Shown one piece after another: positions 1 through 8,341 of a stretch of DNA of 40,090 nucleotides. The stretch comes from Gammaproteobacteria bacterium (GTDB lineage: Bacteria > Pseudomonadota > Gammaproteobacteria > Thiohalobacterales > Thiohalobacteraceae). A program made the translations under genes and the position numbers. The notes under the pieces were generated by a model that worked only from the letters and a program-made list of their open reading frames with translations, was not told where the DNA came from and made no database searches. Where the stretch lies: positions 1-40,090 of the forward strand of contig JACREG010000087.1 of the NCBI GenBank assembly GCA_016218375.1. The letters are read 5' to 3'. Numbering within the stretch: the first letter of the stretch is position 1; the number at the start of each line of letters is the position of its first letter.

Positions 1-1652
1 AACTGGCTTTTATAGCTGAAATTGAGCAGGCCCAACAGCGTGGGTGCGAGATCGATCTGGCTGACCAAGCGCTCGACCTTGCCCGGCGCGATGTGTTTCG
101 GCGCATAGATCAGCAGCGGAATATGGTATTGCGCGACGGTGAGCGCTTCCTTGCCGGCGCTCTTGGCGCAATGGTCGGCGATGACCACGAACACGGTGTC
201 GTCGAACCACGGTTTGCTGCGCGCGCGCTCGATGAAATCGTGGATGGCGGAGTCGGTGTATTTCACCGCGCCGGTGCGGCCGCCGGGCGAAGGGATGTCG
301 ATGCGCCCGTCCGGATAGGTGTAGGGACGGTGGTTGGAGGTCGTCATCACCAGGCCGAAGAACGGTTGCGCGGCGGCGTGCGCGGCGTCGAGTTCCTTGA
401 GCGTCAGGGTATAGAGGTCTTCGTCGGCGACGCCCCAGACGTTCTCGAAATGGATGTCTTGCTTGGGGATGCTGTTGCGGTCGACGGCCTTGAAACCGTT
501 ATGCGCGAAGAAATAATTCATGTTGTCGAAGTAGCCGTAACCGCCGTAGAGAAATTCGGTGCGGTAGCCGTGTTCGCGGAACACTTGCCCCAGCGAGAAC
601 AGGTTTTCGTTATGCGGGCGCTTGACCAGGGAACGCCCGGCGGTGGGCGGCACCGACAACGTGATGGCCTCCAGGCCGCGATCGGTACGGGTGCCGGTGG
701 CGTAGACGCGCGTGAACAGCAGGCTGTCGTGCGCGAGCGCATCGAGATACGGCGTGGCCTGACGGTCGCTGCCGAAGCTGCCGAGGAATTCGGCACTGAG
801 ACTCTCCACCGAAATGAGCACGACGTTCAGGCGTTGCTCCGGGCCGCGGCCGGTGATCGCGCGGGTGATGTCGTGCGGGTCGTTACCGACGAAGCGCGTG
901 TCCGGTTCGGCAAGCAGGGCACGCAGATGTTGGAATACCTGCTCATCGTTACGCAGCGCGTAGTAACGCGCGTAGTCGATTTCGTTATTGCGATAGGCGG
1001 CGAAGAAGCTGTAGATGCCGTTGCCGGCGAGTTCGTTGGCGTAGCGGTTGGTGGAGAACGTCGCCTGCGAGGCGTCCACGCCGAGGGTTGCCAGCACCGG
1101 TACGGCGAGCAGCAGTGCCGCTTCGCCTAATCGCTGACGTAAACGCGTGGCCGGTCCGGCGGCGCGTAGCCGGCGGCGCAAGGGCAGGAACACGGCCAGA
1201 GTCGCCACACCGATGACGCCGAGCAACCCGGGCACCGGATAGGATTCCCAGATATTGCCGAGCACTTCGTTGGTGTAGACCAGATAGTCCACGGCGATGA
1301 AATTGAAGCGGCTTTCGAACTCGTCCCAGAACACCCACTCCGCGACGGCCACGAACAGCAGCAAATACAGTAATACCAGAAAACCCACCGACAGCAGACC
1401 GTGGTGAACCCGGCCGCGATAAGCCTTCTCCGGCAGCAGCGTCAGGTACAGGATCAGCGGGATCGCGAAATAAGCGGCCGTCACGATGTCATAGCCCAGG
1501 CCGATGGCGAAGGCGCCGACGAGATCGATGGCGGTCAGCCCATCGGACGGCGAATGCAGCAGCAGCGCCAGGCGTGTGAGCGCGGCGATGCCGACGAACA
1601 GTAGGGTCAGCAGATAAATGGGGCCGAAACGGCGTTCAAAGAAGCTGCGCAT
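1..1652 (-). CDS. LTA synthase family phosphotransferase/sulfatase, 3' end beyond window
   Basis: An open frame of about 550 codons starts with ATG at 1652 and runs off the left edge without a stop. The N-terminal third holds several hydrophobic segments (for example YLLTLLFVGIAAL near residues 13-25). A periplasmic alkaline-phosphatase-like domain follows. Visible family motifs are VESLSAEF near residue 276 (metal-binding Glu), TGTRTDRG near 317 (nucleophilic Thr), TSNHRPY, and VVIADHC near 491 (metal-binding Asp-His). This matches LtaS/OpgB/EptA-like enzymes that move phosphoglycerol-type groups from phospholipids. In a Gram-negative the acceptor is more likely a periplasmic glucan or an envelope lipid than teichoic acid; that is inference. 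The C-terminal ~50-100 residues are missing from the window. The gene is divergent from the UPF0114 gene. Confidence 0.85.
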   Translation of the reverse strand, partial: MRSFFERRFGPIYLLTLLFVGIAALTRLALLLHSPSDGLTAIDLVGAFAIGLGYDIVTAAYFAIPLILYLTLLPEKAYRGRVHHGLLSVGFLVLLYLLLFVAVAEWVFWDEFESRFNFIAVDYLVYTNEVLGNIWESYPVPGLLGVIGVATLAVFLPLRRRLRAAGPATRLRQRLGEAALLLAVPVLATLGVDASQATFSTNRYANELAGNGIYSFFAAYRNNEIDYARYYALRNDEQVFQHLRALLAEPDTRFVGNDPHDITRAITGRGPEQRLNVVLISVESLSAEFLGSFGSDRQATPYLDALAHDSLLFTRVYATGTRTDRGLEAITLSVPPTAGRSLVKRPHNENLFSLGQVFREHGYRTEFLYGGYGYFDNMNYFFAHNGFKAVDRNSIPKQDIHFENVWGVADEDLYTLTLKELDAAHAAAQPFFGLVMTTSNHRPYTYPDGRIDIPSPGGRTGAVKYTDSAIHDFIERARSKPWFDDTVFVVIADHCAKSAGKEALTVAQYHIPLLIYAPKHIAPGKVERLVSQIDLAPTLLGLLNFSYKSQ

Positions 1653-1875
1653 CTAAAATGAGGTCTCGGGACAACGGGCTCGGTTTGAATCCGCCTATAC
1701 CTGGCTGGGGCCGGATGGCGACGACAGGACTGCAATCGGCTGCCATTATGCCTGAAACCGCCCCAGGCGTTGAATGCTCGGACAGGCGCAAAGTGCAATG
1801 GTTTCGCTATGGTTTACCTGGGGCGGGCTTGATGGAACAATACCTGCCCGATGAATCTCGCAGGTTGCCCGCCTC

Positions 1876-2367
1876 ATGCTCGAACGTCTCATTGAAAATA
1901 CCCTGTACGCCAGCCGTTGGTTGCTGGCGCCCGTGTTCCTGGGCCTGAGTTTTGCGCTGCTCGCGCTGGGTATCAAATTCTTCCAGGAGATCGTCCATTT
2001 GCTGCCGACGGTGATGCAGATGAGCGAGTCCGATCTGGTGCTCACCATTTTGGCGCTGGTCGATCTATCGCTGGTCGGCAGTCTGTTGGTGATGGTGATG
2101 TTCTCCGGCTACGAGAACTTCGTCTCGGAGCTGACCATCAAGGAAGGCGGCGAGAAACTCGGCTGGCTGGGCAAACTCGATGCCGGCACGCTGAAGCTCA
2201 AAGTGGCCGCCTCCATCGTCGCCATCTCGTCCATCCATCTGCTGCGCATCTTCGTCAACGCGCATCAGATCCCGGACAACAAGCTCATGTGGTATGTGAT
2301 CCTGCACATGACCTTCGTGCTGTCGGCGTTCATCGTCGCCTACATGGATAAGCTGTCCAAGCATTGA
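1876..2367 (+). CDS. UPF0114 family (YqhA-like) integral membrane protein
   Basis: The 163-residue product has the usual length for the TIGR00645/UPF0114 family. It begins [15 protein letters not shown], as family members do, and contains about four membrane helices: roughly residues 15-35, 55-78, 108-127 and 136-156. The [10 protein letters not shown] segment after the second helix and the terminal YMDKLSKH are family-like. Function is unknown; E. coli YqhA is an inner-membrane protein without an assigned role. The ATG at 1876 fits the family start, though the ribosome binding site in front is weak. It stands alone between the divergent phosphotransferase gene and a GGDEF/EAL gene. Confidence 0.88.
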   Translation: MLERLIENTLYASRWLLAPVFLGLSFALLALGIKFFQEIVHLLPTVMQMSESDLVLTILALVDLSLVGSLLVMVMFSGYENFVSELTIKEGGEKLGWLGKLDAGTLKLKVAASIVAISSIHLLRIFVNAHQIPDNKLMWYVILHMTFVLSAFIVAYMDKLSKH

Positions 2368-2472
2368 ATCGACGAGTCGGCGTTCTCCCGGCCCGAAGGT
2401 TCCCGGGTCAGGCCGCCGGCATCCCCTCTCCCCGCTCCCGCCGTTAGGCGCCGCCAAGGTCGTGCGTAACGG

Positions 2473-2545
2473 CGATGATTAAAATCAAGTATTTTATATA
2501 TACCATTTGGCGCTATCGGATTTATCGGGTTATTTAGAAGACGGA
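2473..2545. promoter_or_regulatory. AT-rich upstream region of the first GGDEF/EAL gene
   Basis: The 251-bp gap between the UPF0114 gene and the GGDEF/EAL gene contains an AT-rich island that stands out against GC-rich surroundings (for example ATTTTATATATACCATTTGG at 2491-2510). It is the likely promoter region for the downstream gene. No -35/-10 pair is good enough to name. The rest of the gap shows no gene. Confidence 0.35.
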
Positions 2546-2618
2546 AGTTTAGATTCGAAATGCCCGCCTCATCCCCGCTGGGCTGCGAGCCTGTTCCGTT
2601 TCTGGTGGTCGTTACGTT

Positions 2619-5390
2619 GTGGGGGATCGCGTGCTGCGACAGATGAAATCCGTGCTTGGAATGGCGAATCCCCGGATGGTGATCAATCTGGTGAACGCTG
2701 TTTTCATCGTATTGGTCCTGGGGTTGTCCATCGATGCCGGCTGGGAAGCCGTGCTCGACTACCGGTCCGCGACCATGATTCAGGCTGCGACCCGTCTCAG
2801 CGACGATGTCATCCGCGCGACAGCGGCGACGGCGATGGAACGCGGTATGACCTCCGCATTCCTCGGCGGTGCGCCGCCGCCCGACAGCCAGACGCGGCCC
2901 AACTTGGTGGTGGTGCGCCAGGAAGCCGAGAGACTCTGGCAGGCGGTACGCGGGGCGGTGATATATTTCAAAGACAATATCGACTTTGCCCACGCCCTTG
3001 AGACAGCCGAGGCACGTTACTCCGATTTACGGGAGGCGCGGCAGGCGGTGGACCGTTTCATCGACGCAGGTGGAGAGCCGATCGAGGCCCATCGTTGGAT
3101 CGAGACGGTCGCCCAATTCAATCTCGCCCTTGAGAATCTGCGCAGCGCCGCCTTCAGGAACGAACGTTGGCACAGCGAGCTGATGAGGCTGAATCTGTCG
3201 CTACGGCATTGGATCTGGCTGGTGTCCGAATACGCCGGACTGGAACGCGGCACCCTTGCCTATTATGTAAGTCGGCGCGAGCCGATACCCGCCGATGTCG
3301 AACGCAAATTGAATGCCTATCGCGGGCTCGTCGAGCACAATCTCGCGGAAATCCAGGCCGCCGTGCAGCAGCCCGATGTCGATGGGCGCGTGCGTGCCGC
3401 CGAAGCCGCGATGCGTTCCATTTTCTATAACCAATTCAATGTGACACGCACGCGTATTTACGTCGCCGCCAGTGCCGGAGATTACCCATTGTCGGGCGAG
3501 GAATGGACCAGGCAGGCGACGCGCGCGATCGATTCGGTGTTGGCGCTGGCATACGCGACTTCGATTATGTCGGACGAAGTCGCGAACGGGATTGCCCACG
3601 CCAGTTTTTGGCATCTGCTGAGACATGTCGGCATTGCACTGGTAGCGATCATACTGGCCTGGCTCAGTGTAACCAAGGTGCGGCAGACGGCCAATCAATT
3701 GTGCAAGGAAAAAGAACTCGCCGAGGTGACCCTGCATTCCATCGGCGATGCCGTTATCACCACCGATGCCAATGGCTGCGTCGAATACTTGAATCCCGTG
3801 GCGGAACAATATACCGGCTGGACTACGGCCGAGGCTGAAGGTCGGCCGTTGCGCGAGATACTGAATCTGGTGAACGGTTTCACGCACGATCCGGAGGAAG
3901 ATCCCGTGACCGAATGTTTGCGCCTCCGCCGCGTCGTGGCCCTCAAGGACAACACCGTGATGCGGCGCCGGGATGGCGGTGAAGTCGTGATCGAGGACTC
4001 GGCCGCCCCGATTCACGACAGCGAAGGTCGGGTCGTCGGCGCGGTGATGGTGTTCTACGACGTGTCCGCCAACTCCGATGCGCATCACCTGTTGGCGCAT
4101 TACGCCACTCACGATGCACTGACCGGACTGGTCAATCGGCGTGAATTCGACCGCCGGCTGACCGATCTATTGACGCGTTCCAAGCGTCGCGGCGAAGAGC
4201 ATGCGCTGTGCTATATCGACCTGGATCAGTTCAAGATCATCAACGATACGTGCGGTCATATGGTCGGCGACAAGCTGCTGTGCCAGTTGACCTATCTGCT
4301 GGAACACCATATCCGCGATACTGACACGCTCGCCCGCCTGGGCGGTGACGAATTCGGTTTGCTGTTGAAGAATTGTCCGCTCGCACGGGCGAAAAAAGTC
4401 GCCGAGACCATTCGGAATGTCGTCAAACAATTCCGTTTCGTCTGGGAAGGCACCAGCTTCGATCTAGCGTGCAGTATCGGGTTGGTACCGATCACCGCCA
4501 ACAGTATCAGCCCCGCGGAGATTCTCAGCGAGGCCGATGCGGCCTGCTATGTAGCCAAGGAAAAGGGCCGCAATCGCGTGCAATTGTTTCAGCCGGGCGA
4601 CGATGAATTGGCGCGCCGCCATGGCGAGATGCAATGGGTCTCGCGGCTACAACAGGCGTTGCGCGAGAATCGCCTGATGCTTTATTACCAGGATATCGTG
4701 CCGTTCTCCGCCGATGGTGCCATGCATCGCGAGATTCTTTTACGTCTGCGTGACGAAGATGGCCAGATCGTGCCGCCCATGAGTTTTATCCCGGCGGCGG
4801 AACGCTACAATCTCATGCCCGAGATCGATCGTTGGGTTATTCGCAATGTCTGCGAATGGATTGGTCGAGCGGGCAACGAAGACGCCGGTGCGATTTACAA
4901 TATCAATTTGTCCGGTGCATCAGTCAGCGAATGCAATGGTCTGCGCAATTTCATCATCGACATTTTTGCCGAATATGATGTAGCCCCAGGCCGCGTCTGC
5001 TTCGAAATAACCGAGACCGCCGCAGTGCGCAATCTTGTGGAGGCGACGGAACTGATCGATATGTTGAAGAAGTGCGGCTTCCTGTTTGCGCTCGACGATT
5101 TCGGGAGCGGCCTATCCTCATTCATGTATCTCAAGACACTGCCGGTGGATTTATTGAAGATCGACGGCAATTTCGTTCGCGACATGGTTACCAATCCCAT
5201 CGATCACGCCATGGTCGAGGCGATCAACCGGATCGGTCATGTCATGAACATCAAGACGGTTGCAGAGTTCGTGGAGGACGAGGCCATTGCCGATTGTTTG
5301 CGGCAACTGGGGGTCGATTATGGTCAGGGGTATGGCCTGGGGCGCCCGCGGCCGCTGGAGGCCTTGCGCGACACGGAGGCGGTGGTCTGA
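2619..5390 (+). CDS. Membrane PAS-GGDEF-EAL protein with NIT-like sensor (c-di-GMP turnover)
   Basis: The 923-residue product has a membrane helix near residues 20-38, a largely helical periplasmic region and a second helix near 333-350. PAS (about 360-490), GGDEF (about 495-655) and EAL (about 675-915) domains follow. The periplasmic part carries MERGMTSAFLGG, resembling the QKERG..A.(F/Y)LG motif of nitrate/nitrite-sensing (NIT) domains; that match is by eye. The cyclase motif is intact (RLGGDEF) and preceded by a product-inhibition site RxxD (RDTD). The phosphodiesterase motif is EIL rather than EAL. Other catalytic residues are present: Asn in NINLS, Glu in EITET, LDDFGSG, LLKID, TVAEF. 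Both activities are therefore possible, with phosphodiesterase likely. GTG at 2619 was chosen; ATG at 2643 is an alternative. Neither has a clear ribosome binding site. Confidence 0.9.
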   Translation: MGDRVLRQMKSVLGMANPRMVINLVNAVFIVLVLGLSIDAGWEAVLDYRSATMIQAATRLSDDVIRATAATAMERGMTSAFLGGAPPPDSQTRPNLVVVRQEAERLWQAVRGAVIYFKDNIDFAHALETAEARYSDLREARQAVDRFIDAGGEPIEAHRWIETVAQFNLALENLRSAAFRNERWHSELMRLNLSLRHWIWLVSEYAGLERGTLAYYVSRREPIPADVERKLNAYRGLVEHNLAEIQAAVQQPDVDGRVRAAEAAMRSIFYNQFNVTRTRIYVAASAGDYPLSGEEWTRQATRAIDSVLALAYATSIMSDEVANGIAHASFWHLLRHVGIALVAIILAWLSVTKVRQTANQLCKEKELAEVTLHSIGDAVITTDANGCVEYLNPVAEQYTGWTTAEAEGRPLREILNLVNGFTHDPEEDPVTECLRLRRVVALKDNTVMRRRDGGEVVIEDSAAPIHDSEGRVVGAVMVFYDVSANSDAHHLLAHYATHDALTGLVNRREFDRRLTDLLTRSKRRGEEHALCYIDLDQFKIINDTCGHMVGDKLLCQLTYLLEHHIRDTDTLARLGGDEFGLLLKNCPLARAKKVAETIRNVVKQFRFVWEGTSFDLACSIGLVPITANSISPAEILSEADAACYVAKEKGRNRVQLFQPGDDELARRHGEMQWVSRLQQALRENRLMLYYQDIVPFSADGAMHREILLRLRDEDGQIVPPMSFIPAAERYNLMPEIDRWVIRNVCEWIGRAGNEDAGAIYNINLSGASVSECNGLRNFIIDIFAEYDVAPGRVCFEITETAAVRNLVEATELIDMLKKCGFLFALDDFGSGLSSFMYLKTLPVDLLKIDGNFVRDMVTNPIDHAMVEAINRIGHVMNIKTVAEFVEDEAIADCLRQLGVDYGQGYGLGRPRPLEALRDTEAVV

Positions 5391-5405
5391 GTCGAGACGC
5401 TGCCC

Positions 5406-5441
5406 GGATCGTACGGTGGATCGTACGCCGGATCGGCCGGA
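5406..5441. repeat. Short tandem repeat, three 12-bp units
   Basis: GGATCGTACGGT, GGATCGTACGCC and GGATCGGCCGGA follow one another in the 52-bp gap between the convergent ends of the GGDEF/EAL and repressor genes. The first two units differ at 2 positions and the third is more diverged. Each of the first two contains the palindrome CGTACG. No T-run follows, so I do not call it a terminator. Confidence 0.6.
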
Positions 5442-5442
5442 A

Positions 5443-5913
5443 TCAACCCGCCAGCTTCACCATTTCCAGGATCTTCTCGAAGGCGATCTGCGTGCCGCGG
5501 GTGTGCAGCAGGTCGCGGTGCAGCAGGCGGACCATCTGCGCGAATTTGTCCGGGTTGAGCGGGGTGTCGGATTGTTGCAAGGCGCGGTAGACGTCGGCGG
5601 CGATGCGATAGACCACGTCCTGATCGGTATCCAGCCGGTACACCACGCCGGGCTCGGCAACCAGTTGCGTGACCTGCGTGGCGCCGCGGCCGTTGAGTAG
5701 CCACTCCAGCGAGACCTGCGTGCGCTGGCAATAGTCGTAAAGGCGGTCCCAGGGCAGGGTGCCGCGTTCCTTCCAGGCCGCGATGTTGCGTCGATTGGTG
5801 GCGAGCGGCTCGGCCAGATCCACGTCGCTACGCACCCCTTCCAGAGTCTTTAGCCGGTCCAGCACTTGGCGCAGCAAATCGCTGCGTGTCTCCTCCGTCA
5901 TGCTTGACGCCAT
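5443..5913 (-). CDS. CI-like helix-turn-helix repressor
   Basis: The 156-residue product has an N-terminal DNA-binding domain resembling the phage CI repressor type (Phage_CI_repr). LLRQVLDRLKTLEGV lies near residues 13-27, followed by LAEPLATNRRNIAAWKERG and LPWDRLYDYCQRTQVSLEWL (about 53-72). The C-terminal half is not a LexA/S24 peptidase: it is short and helical (VVYRIAADVYRAL, KFAQMVRLLHRDLL), so RecA-driven cleavage is not expected. Two start codons are possible, ATG at 5913 and ATG at 5901. The first is nearly abutted by GAGAG, so translation may be leaderless or weakly initiated. It is divergent from the HDOD-sigma operon and the shared intergenic region is full of dyads, so control of itself and that operon is likely. 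No phage genes are present. Confidence 0.75.
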   Translation of the reverse strand: MASSMTEETRSDLLRQVLDRLKTLEGVRSDVDLAEPLATNRRNIAAWKERGTLPWDRLYDYCQRTQVSLEWLLNGRGATQVTQLVAEPGVVYRLDTDQDVVYRIAADVYRALQQSDTPLNPDKFAQMVRLLHRDLLHTRGTQIAFEKILEMVKLAG

Positions 5914-5918
5914 CTCTC

Positions 5919-5937
5919 GTGTATGTTAGAGATACAC
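5919..5937. promoter_or_regulatory. Operator-like dyad next to the CI-like repressor start
   Basis: GTGTAT-GTTAGAG-ATACAC is a perfect 6-bp inverted repeat with a 7-bp spacer. It begins 6 bp upstream of the repressor start codon and lies 9 bp from the -35 of the opposite promoter. The placement suits a repressor site acting on both directions. Binding is inferred. Confidence 0.5.
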
Positions 5938-5945
5938 AAAACATG

Positions 5946-5974
5946 TTCACTACAACATGCTATGTGTTTACAAT
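5946..5974 (+). promoter_or_regulatory. Candidate sigma-70 promoter for the HDOD-sigma operon
   Basis: TTCACT at 5946-5951 and TACAAT at 5969-5974 are separated by 17 bp, with 4/6 and 5/6 matches to consensus. The spacer contains ACAT-GCT-ATGT, a dyad that a repressor could occupy. The predicted start near 5981 gives a leader of about 245 nt. Confidence 0.45.
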
Positions 5975-5977
5975 AAT

Positions 5978-5992
5978 TTGTTAAAACAACAA
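5978..5992. promoter_or_regulatory. Second dyad downstream of the rightward promoter
   Basis: TTGTT-AAAAC-AACAA is a perfect 5-bp inverted repeat with a 5-bp spacer, just after the -10 of the rightward promoter and over its predicted start point. It may be another operator half of the same regulatory region. It is short and AT-rich, so chance is possible. Confidence 0.35.
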
Positions 5993-6225
5993 GTTAAGGA
6001 GCATAGCACAGCTACACCGGGCGTGGTTGCGCCGGGAGAGGCCGTGTTGTCCTGGGGAATCCCTGCCTGAAGCCACTGCTGCCGGAAGGGCCGGTTCGAG
6101 CAGGCTCACCGCTGGGGAGGGGAGAGCCCGACTGAACGAGAGGGTGGAAGGTCCGTCGCGCGCAACCATAACACAGCGTGCGCGCCACGGGCCATGCAAT
6201 GGACCGTGCAAGGGAGGCGTGAGGG

Positions 6226-7023
6226 GTGGGTATTTTCAGGGACGGCAGGGATGGCAGGAGCAGCGTGTACGGGCGGTGTTTGCCGAGCATACCGACGACG
6301 GCCGTGTGCATCGTCGAGTTGGCGCAGCGCGGCGGATGCGGCGGCGCCGAACTGTGGCAGGTGGTGCATCGCGATCCGGCTTCGGTGTTGGCGCTGCTGC
6401 AAACGGCGCGGCGCTGTCGGCGGATGCGCGGTGCATGCGAAAGCCTTCAGGCGGCGATCGAGCGCCTGGGCGTGTCGCGTGCGTTGCACGTCTGTCTGGA
6501 ATTCCGCTTGCCCGATGTGCGGATGCCGGTGGATTACATCCGTTACTGGCGCCGCGCCCTGCTGACGGCGGCCTATGCGCGCGCCATCGCCGGTCGGCTG
6601 CGCAGCCACGATCTCGAACGCATTCATGTCGCGGCGATTCTGCGCAATGTCGGCGATCTGCACGGCGGCGACAGTGCCGATTGGCTGGCCGGGCAAGGTA
6701 TTGCGGCGAACGTGTGCGCCTGGGTGCGGAGCAGTCATGGCCCGGCGTTGGAAGCGGGCGCGGGTCACGATGCCGCCGCGTGTCTCGCCTTGGCCGCCGG
6801 CATGGCCGAGGTTTGGCTGCGGCCGGATTGGGAAACGGGCCTGACGCAGACGCAAGCGCTGGCGCAACGGCTGTTCGGCGCCATTCCGGATCTGTGCAGT
6901 TGGGTGTTCGGCGTCTTGGGGCCGCAGGCCAGCGATCTGGAGGCGTTGGCGCGGATTCGTCTGCCCAGCCGTCGGGACAGTGAAGATCTGTATCGGCGCG
7001 CCGCCGCGCTGCGACAGCGATGA
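6226..7023 (+). CDS. HDOD-domain protein, degenerate HD site
   Basis: The 265-residue product follows the HDOD (PF08668) pattern: CLPSIPTTAVCIVEL at 18-32, ELWQVVHRDPASVLALLQTA at 42-61, LQAAIERLGVSRALHV at 74-89, YWRRALLTAAYARAIA at 107-122. AAILRNVGDL at 136-145 lies where HD-GYP/HDOD proteins usually have LLHDIG. The His-Asp metal ligands are replaced by Arg-Asn, so no phosphohydrolase activity is expected. HDOD proteins generally act as signalling scaffolds. The start is GTG at 6226 with GGGAGG about 10 nt upstream. It precedes the sigma-factor gene, 59 bp from its likely start, and is divergent from the CI-like repressor. I infer that it takes part in controlling that sigma factor. Confidence 0.75.
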   Translation: MGIFRDGRDGRSSVYGRCLPSIPTTAVCIVELAQRGGCGGAELWQVVHRDPASVLALLQTARRCRRMRGACESLQAAIERLGVSRALHVCLEFRLPDVRMPVDYIRYWRRALLTAAYARAIAGRLRSHDLERIHVAAILRNVGDLHGGDSADWLAGQGIAANVCAWVRSSHGPALEAGAGHDAAACLALAAGMAEVWLRPDWETGLTQTQALAQRLFGAIPDLCSWVFGVLGPQASDLEALARIRLPSRRDSEDLYRRAAALRQR

Positions 7024-7043
7024 CTCTAGCGATAACGCTGGAG
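7024..7043 (+). promoter_or_regulatory. Intercistronic hairpin between HDOD and sigma genes
   Basis: CTCTAGCG-ATAA-CGCTGGAG gives an 8-bp RNA stem (one U-G pair) with a four-base loop directly after the HDOD stop codon. It could block 3' exonuclease decay or tune expression of the sigma gene. It has no T-run and so is not a standard terminator. Confidence 0.5.
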
Positions 7044-7082
7044 AAAAGAACGCAGGACGCAACCACGACAACAAGGAGAGAC

Positions 7083-8273
7083 ATGATTATGTCTGCACGT
7101 GACGCCACCGAACGTTATCTCGACAGCATTACGCATATGCCCATGCCGGTACCGGAGCGACAACTGCTATGGGCGCGCGTAATCGACCGCGCGCAACGCG
7201 GCTTCAATCGTGCCGTGTGCGCCTGTCCGGCCGCGGCGCGGCAGTTGCTGGCGCAGCATGGAGATATACCGGAGCGCGGCGGCGGGGTGCGCATGCTCGC
7301 CCGTTATGCCGTGCCGCAAACACCGGCCGGCGCCGAGAGTTCTGTATTACTGGATACGTGTCTGCGTGCGCTGGCGGAAGGCTTGGCGCGGCACGACAGC
7401 ACCGCGATGCATGACGCGCTGCGACCGCTTCGATTGCGCAGCGAATGCATGGCCAGACTCTGCGCGGCATTGCGCGCTCAGGCACCGGAGCAGGCAAACG
7501 TCGAACGTTGTCTCGCCCTCGTAACGCGACGCTTGGCACGGATTCGCGCGGCGACCGATAGGTTGGTACAGGCCAATCAGCGCTTGGTGGTGATGCTGGC
7601 CTATCGCTATCGCAGCGGCCCGTTGGCGTTTCTGGATCTGGTGCAGGAAGGCAATCTCGGTCTGCTGCGCGCCATCGAGCGTTTCGATCCGGGACACGGC
7701 ACGCGCTTGTCGACCTATGCGCTGTGGTGGGTGCGCCGTGCCATGGTGTATGCCATCGCGCGGCAGGGCCGGGATGTGCGGCCGTCGTTGGCGCAGTATT
7801 GGACCGCGCGGCAGGTGTCGCGTGCTGCCGACCGCATGGAGCGCGAGCAGGGCCGGCGCATGGCATCGCATGAAACAGCGCGGCACCTGGGCATGAGCGT
7901 GGCGGCCATGCACGAACGTCTCGCGCCGCTGGCGCCGCCGCTGCACCTCGATGCGCCCATCGCGGGGGTCGAAGACATCGACCGGATCGAACGGCTCACC
8001 GCGCCCGATCAAAATGGCGTGCCCGATCCCGAGCGCGCTCTGTTCGACCGCGATTTGCGGCATTCAGTGCGCGCACTGCTCGACCAGCTCCCTGAACGGC
8101 ACGCCAAAATCCTGCGCATGCGTTTCGGCATCGGTGTGCATGACGACTGCACTCTGGAACAGATCGCCCGGCAACAGGGCGTCACCCGCGAACGCATCCG
8201 CCAGATCGAGGCGCAGGCGCTCGACGCCCTGCGCAAGCTTGATGCGGCCTGGGCCTTGCGCGGCGCTCTGTGA
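7083..8273 (+). CDS. Divergent sigma-70 family RNA polymerase sigma factor (RpoS/RpoD-like)
   Basis: The 396-residue product has a region 1.2-like start (ATERYLDSI, 9-17), a ~120-residue non-conserved part, region 2 (161-228), region 3 (about 240-300) and region 4 (335-390). LDLVQEGNLGLLRAIERFDP at 184-203 and LSTYALWWVRRA at 209-220 mark region 2. VTRERIRQIE at 367-376 keeps the -35-reading residues equivalent to E. coli RpoD Arg584, Glu585 and Arg588. In region 2.4 the residues equivalent to Gln437 and Thr440 are Arg219 and Val222, so -10 preference may differ. It is neither RpoD (too short) nor a close RpoS, RpoH or FliA. AAGGAG at 7073-7078 supports ATG 7083 (or 7089). An in-frame ATG at 7020 overlapping the HDOD stop has no such site. 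Confidence 0.85.
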   Translation: MIMSARDATERYLDSITHMPMPVPERQLLWARVIDRAQRGFNRAVCACPAAARQLLAQHGDIPERGGGVRMLARYAVPQTPAGAESSVLLDTCLRALAEGLARHDSTAMHDALRPLRLRSECMARLCAALRAQAPEQANVERCLALVTRRLARIRAATDRLVQANQRLVVMLAYRYRSGPLAFLDLVQEGNLGLLRAIERFDPGHGTRLSTYALWWVRRAMVYAIARQGRDVRPSLAQYWTARQVSRAADRMEREQGRRMASHETARHLGMSVAAMHERLAPLAPPLHLDAPIAGVEDIDRIERLTAPDQNGVPDPERALFDRDLRHSVRALLDQLPERHAKILRMRFGIGVHDDCTLEQIARQQGVTRERIRQIEAQALDALRKLDAAWALRGAL

Positions 8274-8341
8274 GACAGGATCGCTTGCCAAATGGAAGCA
8301 GCCGGTTATGCTCTGCGGACAAACGGCACAGGAGCACGGCA

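Larger units (their letters stand above)
5914..6225. other. 312-bp divergent intergenic region, repressor / HDOD-sigma operon
   Basis: The first ~85 bp are AT-rich and carry several dyads and a rightward promoter, listed separately. The remaining ~225 bp to the HDOD start are GC-rich and would form a long 5' leader if the promoter at 5946-5974 is used. I see no convincing gene or known riboswitch in it. Confidence 0.6.

Noticed and set aside
1866-2572. TGCCCGCCTCAT occurring twice, upstream of the UPF0114 and first GGDEF/EAL genes
   Set aside because: Twelve bases, no symmetry and different distances to the start codons; probably chance.
5981-6225. Possible riboswitch or RNase P-like RNA in the GC-rich leader of the HDOD gene
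   Set aside because: Isolated words such as GCCACTG and GGGAGGGGAG recall known RNAs, but the rest of the cobalamin or RNase P consensus is missing.
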